Origin: a bacterium
Lineage (GTDB): Bacteria; SAR324; XYD2-FULL-50-16
Assembly: GCA_024275165.1 (NCBI GenBank)
Contig: JAJRZQ010000019.1
Coordinates: forward strand, 6,259-70,258
Reading direction: 5' to 3'
Length of the DNA stretch: 64,000 nt
A program made the position numbers and the translations under genes. Below the pieces are notes generated by a model. It was not told the origin of the DNA and ran no database searches. It saw only the letters and a program-made list of their open reading frames with translations. This document shows, piece by piece, positions 7,929-16,100 of this stretch (its first letter is position 1; every line of letters starts with the position of its first letter).

Positions 7929-9684
7929 TCTCTTTCCCCTGCTGCAATTGCCAGGTTTGTTGGTAGAATCCGGGCCGGGTTAAGAGTTCGCTATGGGTGC
8001 CTTGATCTACAATTTGGCCTTCATGCAAGACTAAAATCTGGTCGCAGCGTTCTAAGGCCTGGACTCGATGACTGACAATCAACAGGCTTTGGCAGGCGCG
8101 CCTTTGTAAAATTTGCTCCAGCAAAAACCGCTCCGTGGCGTAATCCACTGCGGAAAGCACATTATCCAAAATCAACAGGGGCGCGGGCTCGACTAAGGCC
8201 CTAGCGAGGCTGATACGCTGCTTTTGGCCTCCAGAAAGCATGATCCCCTTTTCCCCCACTAAAGTTTCTACCCCCGCGGGGAAGCGTTCTATTTCCTCTT
8301 CCAAGGCCGATTCGTAGATCACTCGTTCCAAGGCTTTGGGGGTAAGCTGTTCCACCCCAAAGGCAATATTGTTTTGCAGGGAATCACTGAATAAAAAGAC
8401 ATCTTGGGTCACGGTTTTGATGGTTTTTCGCAACGCCTCCAGGGGGATTTGGCTGATGTCGTGCCCACTGAGGAACACCTGCCCCGGTTGAACCTCTAAA
8501 TAGTGGTTCAGGCAGTTGACCAAGGTGGTTTTGCCGCTGCCGATTTGCCCTAAAACCCCTAAGGATTCCCCGGGGCGGAGGTAAAAACTCACCCCCTTTA
8601 ACACCGGTTCTTGGCTGTTGGGGTAGGTATAAGATAAATTCTTTACCCGCAAGCCTTGGGCAAATAACTCCGCCGGGGGTTGGGTTAAGGCGGGGCGAGC
8701 GAGGTGGGGGGTTTCTTGTTTTAAAATCGTCTCAATGGATTCCACCCCGACCATGGCCTGTTGATAGAGCGTGCTGATCCAGCCCAAACCGGTTAAGGGT
8801 AGGGTCAATAAAGCTCCATAGGCCATGAAGGCGGTGAGCCCTCCGATGGTCATTTCCCCTTGAATCACCGTCCAACCCCCTAGGGTGAGAATCATCACCT
8901 TTAAGATGTTTTCTAGGTTGTTTAAGATGGGGATGAGAAAGGAGCGCACAAAAGAAATTTTTAAAGAGGCCTGCAAAAAGGCTTGGTTTGTTTCTTCAAA
9001 GCGGTCTGTAGTCCAGCGGGTCAGGTGATACCCCTTGATCACATCCATTCCCGTCAGGCTCGCTACAATATAACTGGAGATGGATTGCAGCAACCCTTGG
9101 CGCCCCTCGGAATACTGCACCACAACCTTCATCCCCATGCGCACGGCTAAGAAGACTAAAGCAATGGGGATAACGGCATACAGGGTCAGGCTTGGCGAGA
9201 TCGTCCACATCTTGTAGGGGGTAAAGGACAGGGCGGTAAGGATATTGAAAAACTGCATGAGGACAAAGCCGCACAGAAGCCGCAACCCCGTGATGTCATT
9301 TTGCACTCGGCTGATGACGCTGCCGGTCGTGTTGTGGTCGTAGTAATTTTTTTGCAGGTGAACCAGCTTGGTAAAAAGCTCGTTTTTCACTTCAAACTCA
9401 ATCGCCCTTCCGGGATTAAAAAAGAGGATGCGCGACAAGCTGCGTACGACAATGATCACTAAGGCAAGCCAAAAAATTTGCCAGAGATGACCGTAAAGCT
9501 CAGTTTGATGAGCTTTGAGTTCTTCTGTTCCTAAAGTCAATAAATCCACCCCCGCTTGAATGTGCAGGGGAATCGTTACGGTAAGCCAATTGGTGGCGAT
9601 GATAAACAGGATGCCTAAGCTATAGCTCAACCGATGTTGACCGAGGTAACGGAGAAAAAAACGCGCTCGCTTCATGGAAAACAA
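7921..9684 (-). CDS. ABC exporter, MdlA-like half-transporter with degenerate Walker B
   Basis: This is the partner of the preceding half-transporter: 587 residues, six-helix exporter domain (about residues 15-320), then an ATPase with Walker A GQIGSGKTT and a standard signature LSGGQ. Its Walker B reads LLILDNVLSAVD, with Asn where the catalytic glutamate normally sits. Asymmetric heterodimers of this family often keep one consensus and one degenerate ATP site, and this fits that pattern. It is the first gene of a two-gene operon divergent from the ferredoxin gene at 9776. Confidence 0.87.
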   Translation of the reverse strand: MFSMKRARFFLRYLGQHRLSYSLGILFIIATNWLTVTIPLHIQAGVDLLTLGTEELKAHQTELYGHLWQIFWLALVIIVVRSLSRILFFNPGRAIEFEVKNELFTKLVHLQKNYYDHNTTGSVISRVQNDITGLRLLCGFVLMQFFNILTALSFTPYKMWTISPSLTLYAVIPIALVFLAVRMGMKVVVQYSEGRQGLLQSISSYIVASLTGMDVIKGYHLTRWTTDRFEETNQAFLQASLKISFVRSFLIPILNNLENILKVMILTLGGWTVIQGEMTIGGLTAFMAYGALLTLPLTGLGWISTLYQQAMVGVESIETILKQETPHLARPALTQPPAELFAQGLRVKNLSYTYPNSQEPVLKGVSFYLRPGESLGVLGQIGSGKTTLVNCLNHYLEVQPGQVFLSGHDISQIPLEALRKTIKTVTQDVFLFSDSLQNNIAFGVEQLTPKALERVIYESALEEEIERFPAGVETLVGEKGIMLSGGQKQRISLARALVEPAPLLILDNVLSAVDYATERFLLEQILQRRACQSLLIVSHRVQALERCDQILVLHEGQIVDQGTHSELLTRPGFYQQTWQLQQGKENE

Positions 9685-9775
9685 AAAGAAAGGAAGGGGA
9701 GGAGAGGGAGCTTGATTTTTACCTTTACTTATTTTTATTTTTTATAGTAAATTATTTATATATAAAGGAGGTCCG

Positions 9776-9994
9776 ATGAACAAGAGCATTCAAGGCAAGC
9801 TTGCCTATGTAGAAAAAGACGATTGCACCAGTTGCCAACTCTGTGCCGATACCTTACCTCAGGTATTTCAAATGGACGCGGACGATCTTTCCGAAGTCCA
9901 CAACCCCTATGGGGCAACAGAAGAAGAGATCCAAGACGCAATGGACTCTTGCCCCGGCGAATGTATCCTCTGGAAAAAGCAGGAGGCCCCATGA
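9776..9994 (+). CDS. Small [4Fe-4S] ferredoxin
   Basis: This 72-residue electron carrier has Cys-x2-Cys-x2-Cys near residues 17-23 (CTSCQLC) and a fourth ligand in SCPGECI near residue 60, giving one [4Fe-4S] cluster. It is preceded by a strong Shine-Dalgarno sequence (AAAGGAGG, about 9765) and by AT-rich DNA. An isolated ferredoxin gene could supply the Rnf, PFOR and KOR enzymes encoded from 25 kb, but nothing in the sequence links them. The C-terminal domain of the protein at 37822 has a similar cysteine pattern. Confidence 0.88.
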   Translation: MNKSIQGKLAYVEKDDCTSCQLCADTLPQVFQMDADDLSEVHNPYGATEEEIQDAMDSCPGECILWKKQEAP

Positions 9995-10071
9995 GCCTCA
10001 TTCTTTTTGCGCGCGTCTGGTGGGCGAAGCGGCTGGTGTTGCGCCGTCGGCCCTGGGGAAAAAAGCATTAA
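9991..10071 (+). CDS. Possible 26-residue basic small protein
   Basis: A short frame begins at an ATG overlapping the ferredoxin stop (ATGA) and ends at TAA. The product is hydrophobic at first and then strongly basic (LVLRRRPWGKKH). The coupling to the ferredoxin gene is the only evidence that it is translated. It may simply be a chance frame. Confidence 0.22.
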   Translation: MSLILFARVWWAKRLVLRRRPWGKKH

Positions 10072-10113
10072 TAACCATCTCTGAGTCGCGGGCTCGGTTG
10101 GTGATGTGGCGCT

Positions 10114-11166
10114 TTAATTGTTGATTCGAGGAATCACCACAATATCCACCCGCCGGTTTTGCGAACGATTTTCCGGGGTATCATTTGAAACCAAGGGCTG
10201 GTAAGCCCCATACCCCGCAGCGGAGAATCGCCTTTCGTCCATATCGCTTTGTTTCAATAAGAAACGCAGCACCGACAAAGCCCGCTTTGCCGAGAGTTCC
10301 CAATTGTCCTTAAAACGCCTTCCCCGGTAAGGAATATTATCGGTATGGCCTTCGACGATAATACGGTTTTCCGCATAATCGGAAAGAATTTTTTTAATTT
10401 TCCGCAAGGCCTTTTTCACCCCCGGTTTTAATTTATCCGAGCCGGAATCAAAGGAAATTTTATCATCTAAATTGATGATTAAGCGGTTGGAAAATTTCTT
10501 TAAGCGAATCTCGCCATTTTTGATTTCTTGTTCCAGTTGCTTTTCCAGTTCTTTCCCCTGGTTTTGCATCCGTTCCAACTCGTTTTTTTGGTCTTTGCTG
10601 AGCTTTTGCAAGCGAGCCAATTCCGCTTCTAGGTTGCGGATGTTCTCTTTGAGTTGGGTTGCTTCTTTTTCGTTTTTCGCTTTTAAGTCCGCTATTTCAG
10701 CGAGTCGTTCTTCCCGTTCTTTTTGGAGTTCTTTTTTGAGTCGCCTTAATTCACCGCCGAGTCGTTTTTGCAACTCCTCGTTGGCTGCGAGGAGTTCTTT
10801 TTCCTTGCCCGTGGCGGAATCCTTTAGGGTCTTTAGGGTTTGTTCCAGTTCTTTGATGCGTTGGGAGAGGGCCTGCTCTTGGTCTTTCGCGTTTTTTTGA
10901 GTCAGGGCCAATTGCGCGCGAAGCGCGTCTAATTCGGCTTCTAAGTCGTGGATACGGCTTTTGAAGGCGGCTTTTTCATTGCCATATTGTTTTTTTAATT
11001 GTTCCAGCTCGGTTTCGGCGGCGATTTTATCCTTATAACAATATTTATTTTTGAGTTCCAGGGCAACATTGTCGTTTTTGCAGGTTTTTAAATCATCACT
11101 TCCAAAGAGGGCAAAGAGGGGCAGAGGCCAAAGAAGGAGAGCGAAAATCAAGAGTTCTTTTTTCAT
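10114..11166 (-). CDS. OmpA-family protein with a long coiled coil
   Basis: The 350-residue product has a signal peptide (LLIFALLLWPLPLFA), two cysteines just after it, a charged coiled coil over about residues 45-225, and a C-terminal OmpA/MotB-type peptidoglycan-binding domain (about residues 235-350; IIVEGHTDNIPYRG, then NRSQNRRVDIVV). Such proteins anchor envelope structures to peptidoglycan from the periplasm. The start follows the stop of the upstream lipoprotein gene by six bases, so the two are co-transcribed, and both carry long coiled coils. A joint role as an envelope scaffold is inferred. Confidence 0.87.
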   Translation of the reverse strand: MKKELLIFALLLWPLPLFALFGSDDLKTCKNDNVALELKNKYCYKDKIAAETELEQLKKQYGNEKAAFKSRIHDLEAELDALRAQLALTQKNAKDQEQALSQRIKELEQTLKTLKDSATGKEKELLAANEELQKRLGGELRRLKKELQKEREERLAEIADLKAKNEKEATQLKENIRNLEAELARLQKLSKDQKNELERMQNQGKELEKQLEQEIKNGEIRLKKFSNRLIINLDDKISFDSGSDKLKPGVKKALRKIKKILSDYAENRIIVEGHTDNIPYRGRRFKDNWELSAKRALSVLRFLLKQSDMDERRFSAAGYGAYQPLVSNDTPENRSQNRRVDIVVIPRINN

Positions 11167-11172
11167 GGCGGC

Positions 11173-11868
11173 TTATTCCTTAGGGGGTCCCGCGGCTTTT
11201 GCCTGAGCCAATTTTGTTTCGGCCCGGCGCAGTTTGAGGGTTAATTTTTCAAACTCTTGTTGTTGGTACTGCAAATATTTTTCATAGATTTTCAAAGAGA
11301 TCATCCCTTCATCTTGTTTTTTATCCTTTTTCGCTTCGCCCTCTTTAGCCTCTGGTTCAGGGGGGCGCTGTGCCTCTTGTACCCTGCGGCCAATCTTAGC
11401 TTGAGACAATCGTTGTTCTGCCACTTTCAAGGCAATTTCAGCATCCAGCATTTCTAGCTGGGTTTGCCCTAACTCTAACGCCATTTGATGGTAGGCGAGC
11501 TTTTGCCTCTTGCGCTCTTGGGTGATTTCTTGTTCCCGCGCTTGGTTCTCCGCGGCTTTGAGTTGCTCTGGGCTGCCTTTCTTTTTTAAGGCGGCGAGCT
11601 TGTTTTGGGCTTCTTTGAGCGCCGACTCGGCTTGGGCCAACTCTTGCCGCGCCGCGTCACGAGCCTTGGTGAGTTTTTTGTTTTCCTTGTTTTTTTCTAT
11701 TTTTCGATCTGGAAAATCAATCAGGCTGCGCTCGAGGGTTTCTAAGGCTTGCGCTTCGGCAGGGGTCGCCTTTTCCAATAGCGTTTCATCAATGGGGGGG
11801 GGGAGGGCAGGGGCGCAAGCCGAAATAAAGAGTAGGGCAAATCCAAAAAGTAGGGCTGAAAGTCGCAT
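11173..11868 (-). CDS. Coiled-coil lipoprotein
   Basis: I do not recognise the family. The frame extends upstream, but the start at 11868 is chosen because it gives a signal peptide with lipobox (LLFISAC, Cys near residue 18) and has GGAGGA just upstream. The mature protein is almost entirely charged coiled coil (about residues 35-225) rich in Ala, Glu, Lys and Gln. It is directly upstream of the OmpA-family gene. The likely place is the inner leaflet of the outer membrane or the periplasm. Confidence 0.8.
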   Translation of the reverse strand: MRLSALLFGFALLFISACAPALPPPIDETLLEKATPAEAQALETLERSLIDFPDRKIEKNKENKKLTKARDAARQELAQAESALKEAQNKLAALKKKGSPEQLKAAENQAREQEITQERKRQKLAYHQMALELGQTQLEMLDAEIALKVAEQRLSQAKIGRRVQEAQRPPEPEAKEGEAKKDKKQDEGMISLKIYEKYLQYQQQEFEKLTLKLRRAETKLAQAKAAGPPKE

Positions 11869-11953
11869 AGTTCCTCCAAAGGCTTTATATAACGCATTGT
11901 CGGTCATTGTACCCCTCCCCCCTTGAAAGCTCAAGGGGAGGCGGGAAAAAAGC

Positions 11954-11980
11954 AAAAAAAAGGCGGGACAAGCCCGCCTT
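11954..11980 (-). terminator. Rho-independent terminator of the gene at 11999
   Basis: Read on the minus strand this is an 8-bp perfect stem (AAGGCGGG / CCCGCCTT, plus-strand 11960-11967 and 11973-11980) with a 5-base loop, followed by a run of T (11954-11960). It lies 18 bases past the stop of the beta-barrel gene and separates it from the lipoprotein gene. Confidence 0.85.
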
Positions 11981-11998
11981 AGGCCCTAAAATTAATTT

Positions 11999-12616
11999 TT
12001 AGTGACCGAAACCGACTTTCCAACCGAGGGAAATATTAGCTCCCTTAGGGCCGTCAATGAAAGCTTTTTCGTATTCAACCAATAAGTCGTTGTGACCGAA
12101 AAGCTTATATTCACCGCCGACAACAATCACCGCCCCACCGTTGGTCGCCGAGGAAGAGACACTGTCGATGGTCAGGGTTTCCGCCTCACTCGCGTAGCCG
12201 AGTTTGCCTAAGAAGGCAAAAGCCTCGTTGAGGTGGTAGAGATAAGTGCCCATTACTCCCGTAGAGGTGTATTTGCCCTCGCCGGTCAACTCATGCTCAG
12301 ATAAGCTGTTGCTGCCTGAATTGTAGGCTAGTTCCACCGCGAAATGCGCGGTGATTTGATAGCCGAAATCAAAGCCGAAGCCGCTACCGGAAGCACCGTT
12401 AATGGTTGTTCCGGCATGCTCATAGCTGCCGCTTTGGATGCTGAGGGCTTTTACGACTAAGTAACTTTTAGACCAAAAATCGTCTTTTGGAGCCGATTCC
12501 ATCGAGTGCGTTGTTTCGCCGGACATTTCCTTTTCATTTTCTTGTTCTGCCTCTTCCGCCAAGAGGGGGGTCCAAGAAACGAGTAAAAAAGCTGCAAATA
12601 AAAGTAAGTTTTTCAT
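11999..12616 (-). CDS. Outer-membrane beta-barrel protein
   Basis: The 205-residue product has a signal peptide (KNLLLFAAFLLVSWTPLLA), an acidic linker (residues 22-50), then repeated amphipathic strands with Gly and aromatic residues (GFGFDFGYQITAHFAVELAY), the pattern of an eight-stranded OmpW/OmpA-like barrel. It ends in SLGWKVGFGH. A terminator follows it, and no gene partner sits upstream in the same direction within 160 bases, so it looks monocistronic. Its cargo or function cannot be told. Confidence 0.77.
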   Translation of the reverse strand: MKNLLLFAAFLLVSWTPLLAEEAEQENEKEMSGETTHSMESAPKDDFWSKSYLVVKALSIQSGSYEHAGTTINGASGSGFGFDFGYQITAHFAVELAYNSGSNSLSEHELTGEGKYTSTGVMGTYLYHLNEAFAFLGKLGYASEAETLTIDSVSSSATNGGAVIVVGGEYKLFGHNDLLVEYEKAFIDGPKGANISLGWKVGFGH

Positions 12617-12780
12617 GTTCTCTAGATCAAAGAATTATAATTTATCAAGCTCGAGCGGAACTTTACCCTGTTTACTCAAAAAGAAAAAGGGAAAATTTAC
12701 TTTAAGCCGAACTAATTTTATTTGCATCCACGAATATTTATTTTTTTTCTTAAAAAACAGGTAGTTATTGGGCCTTTTTT

Positions 12781-13107
12781 CTATTGCTTCATCCATTGCC
12801 GGGCTTGGTTCTCATCCCCTAAAAGCGGAATAAAGCGAAACAATTCCGCCACTAAAAGCTGATGGGCAATCTGAGGGTTTGCCTTTAAGAGCGCGAGCCT
12901 TCCCCCCCGGGCTTTGAGTTTTAAGGATAAATCCACTAAGAGGCTCATGCCCGCCACATCAATCAATCGCACTTGTTCCATCTGCAAGATCAACCCCCGC
13001 AGGTTTTTTGTTTTGAGCAGAAAGAGAAAGTTTGCCTTGAGTTGATCGAGGTTGTCGCTTACGAGGTCCCCCTGGAGGGGGACGATTTTCACCTCTTTTG
13101 TTTTCAT
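12781..13107 (-). CDS. STAS-domain protein (anti-sigma-factor antagonist-like)
   Basis: This 108-residue single STAS domain follows the large kinase-like protein by six bases. In SpoIIAA-type proteins a Ser in a D-S-S-G motif is phosphorylated by a partner kinase. Here the motif reads IDVAGMSLLV, with Ala at the usual phosphorylation position, although a Ser follows two residues later. It may therefore act as an unregulated binding module. Its operon position suggests a partner role for the kinase/GAF protein. Confidence 0.82.
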   Translation of the reverse strand: MKTKEVKIVPLQGDLVSDNLDQLKANFLFLLKTKNLRGLILQMEQVRLIDVAGMSLLVDLSLKLKARGGRLALLKANPQIAHQLLVAELFRFIPLLGDENQARQWMKQ

Positions 13108-13113
13108 GGGGCC

Positions 13114-16100
13114 TTATTTAGCTGCTTTAGCTTGTTTTAATTGTTGTTCCAATTGTACGATTTTTTCTTCCAAGCTTTGCTTGGAGCGGCTCAAATCCAG
13201 GGTGCTGTTCGCTAAGTCGGCATAAAGACTGGAGTTTTCCATGGTAATGGCCACCAAGCTGTTTAGGAGAGTTAAAAATTCCACTTTTTCATGGCTAAAG
13301 GCATGGGTAACCCGGTTGTTTTCGAGGTACAAAATGCCGATAAAATGGCTGTGGTGCGCTATGGGTAGGGCGAGAATAGATTTGGGTCTTTCTTTTTGAA
13401 TATAGGCGTCATAACCTAAAAAGTTTTCCTTGAGCGCATCCCCAAGGAGTACGCTTTTCCCGGTGCGCTGCACATAACTAATCACCTTATGGCTCAGGTG
13501 TTTACTGTTTTCATAGGCAAAACTGCATAAAGTCACTGGTGGGTCCACTTCATTGCTCCCCTTGGCGCGAATGATCAAGGCTCCTTTTTGCTCTACCAAA
13601 AAATATCCCTTTTGCGCTCCGGAGTTTTCTAAGATCATGCGAAATAGGTTGGCTAAAATTTTTTCAAAACTGATTTCTAAGGAGATACTTTCAAAGGCCT
13701 TGTACAGGGTAGAAAGATCAAAATAACTCGGCATGGTCCGTTTCAGGGGCTCTAAGGCTTTTTTATGGGGGGCTTTGAGGGGGACTAAGTTTGAATCCGC
13801 GCGCAAGAGATTAAAATATTTTCGTTCGAGTAGGGTCACCTTGGCCCGGGCACCCCATTTGATATAGGCGTGATAAGCTTCTTGCAAATAGGCCTTGGCA
13901 ATGGTTTCTTTCTTGCGTTGAAGGAAGTAGAGGGCGGCCCGTTCTAAAATCAAGGCCTCCACCTGGATGAAGTGGTTTTTTTGCGCGGCCTTGATCGCCG
14001 CGTCGTAGAGGTTCATCGCTTCTAAGGGGTTGCCCGCTACTCCAGCCATCTCCGCGGCGATGAGCAGGTATTTGTCCTCAAAATTGACCTTGCTCGCCTC
14101 GGCAAAATTTTGCAGGCGGTCGCGGTTGTTTTTTAAAATATCCCAGTAGCGCTTTTTTTCTTCTTGGCTGTAATGACTGTAATTGGAAAGAAGAATTAAA
14201 GAATAATAAAAGTAATGTTCCGGAACCGCCAACTGGGAATAACCACCGATCAACTTATCGGACGCTTGGATCCAAGTTAAGGCTTGGCTGGGTTTGCCCA
14301 AGTGAAACTCAATCATGGCGGCCAAGAGATGAAACCATTGCAGCGCGATGGTGTTTTTTTGTTTTTTTAGGCTTTCGAGCAGTTCATCTTGGTGTTCCAG
14401 CCTGGTGTTGGGTTCTTGCCCTTGATCTAAAGATTGGCAGAGGAGCAAGGGGATATCCATCATCTGCATGATTTGAAAAAGCTCTGGGTCTTTGATCTGC
14501 TCTGTAAAGTCGAGATGAGTTTTGACTTCCTTGCGCAGCTCTTCTAAGGGTTGACCTGTAAAAAGCTTGGTCACTAAGGAAAACTCAATCCCTTCGGCCA
14601 CGGTATGCAGGTCGCCTTGGTTCATGCCCGCGGTCATGGCTTTTTTTAAAAAACCAATGTTGCCTCGGGCTCGCCCTCGCCAATGGCTGATATAGGCCCC
14701 AAAGAGCAAATAAAGTTGCGCCAGCAAATCCTTGCTTTCATATTTTTCCGCTAGCCTTAAGGCCATTTCCGCGACAGCGTAACCCTTGGCATAGTCTTCT
14801 AAACCACTGCAAAGCAAGACCGCGTAATTCATGTAGGCAATGGGCGAAACGGCAGAGTTCCCCTTTTCCAAGGTCAAACGCACCATGGTCAAGGTGAGGA
14901 CAACCCACAAATTTCTCTTAATCAAGTAGGCGGCGGGCAACATCAAGGAAATAAATTGCATCAATTCTTGATCCTGGCCCCGGGGCATGGTTCCCATAAA
15001 AGGTAGGTTTTCAATTTTGCTTTGGGCGAAACTTTGTTCGATCTCCATCATCATCATATGAGCGCGAATCGTCAGTTCCGCTTCATTGGGGGGAATGGTT
15101 TCATTAAAAAAGTGTTGCAGGCATTGAATTCCCAACTCAATCGCTTCTTTGTGCTTGGTCGTTTGGATATAGAGGTTCAGCTTGGTTTTTTCGACCTCCA
15201 GCCGTTCCGCTTCGCTTTGTACATGGCTTTTTAAAACCTCGAAATAGGGAATGGCGGCTTCCACATTGCCGCTATAATACTCGCTCTCTGCCCCTCGTAA
15301 AAACAGTTCTTTGGTCAATTCATAATCGGTCTGCCACGAATCTTCAGAGAGCAGGTTGACCCCAATGGTGTAATAGCGCCACGCGGTTTCATAGGCTGCC
15401 GCGGCCTTGGCATTGATTCCCGCTTGCAGGTTGAGCTTTGCTAGTTGATGGCGTTCCTCGCTTGCGGTTACCAGAGCAAGCCCTTGATTCAAATGCCCTA
15501 CTAAGGTAAAGAGTTGGTCGGATTGAGAGGTTTGGGTATGTTTTAAAAGGTGCCTCCCGATTTTTAGATGGGCTTGTTTTTTTTCAGCGGGGTTGAAGAG
15601 CTCCATCGTCGCTTGGTGAATCCGGGAATGGGTAAAGTGAAAGGCTTGATTATTGGGGTCTTGAAAATCCCTAAATTCCATTTCTTCAGCGAGCAGGCCC
15701 GCTTGAATCGCTTCGGCAAGGTAATTGTAGAGTTTTCCCTTGCTCTTTCCCACCGCCCAGCTGAGGGTTTTTAAATCAAACCGCACTCCCAGGCAAGCGG
15801 CTTGTTTTAAAACTTCCAAAGTCTTTTGGGGCAAGGTTTTGAGTTTGTCGCTCATTAAACTGACCACATCACCGAAAGCGGCGGCATCGCGAATTTGCCG
15901 GACCTCCCATTCCCAGCGGTTGCTCAGGCGGTTAAAGCGAATCAGCTCTTTATCGTAAAACGATTGCAGCAATTGTTTGATGAAAAAGGGGTTGCCATTG
16001 GTGGCATGGGTTAATATCTCCGCCAATTCGTGATTGTTTTGCCCTCCCCCCACGGTGTCTTCCAGTAAGCGCAAGGTATCTTCAACCGTCATGGAGTGGA

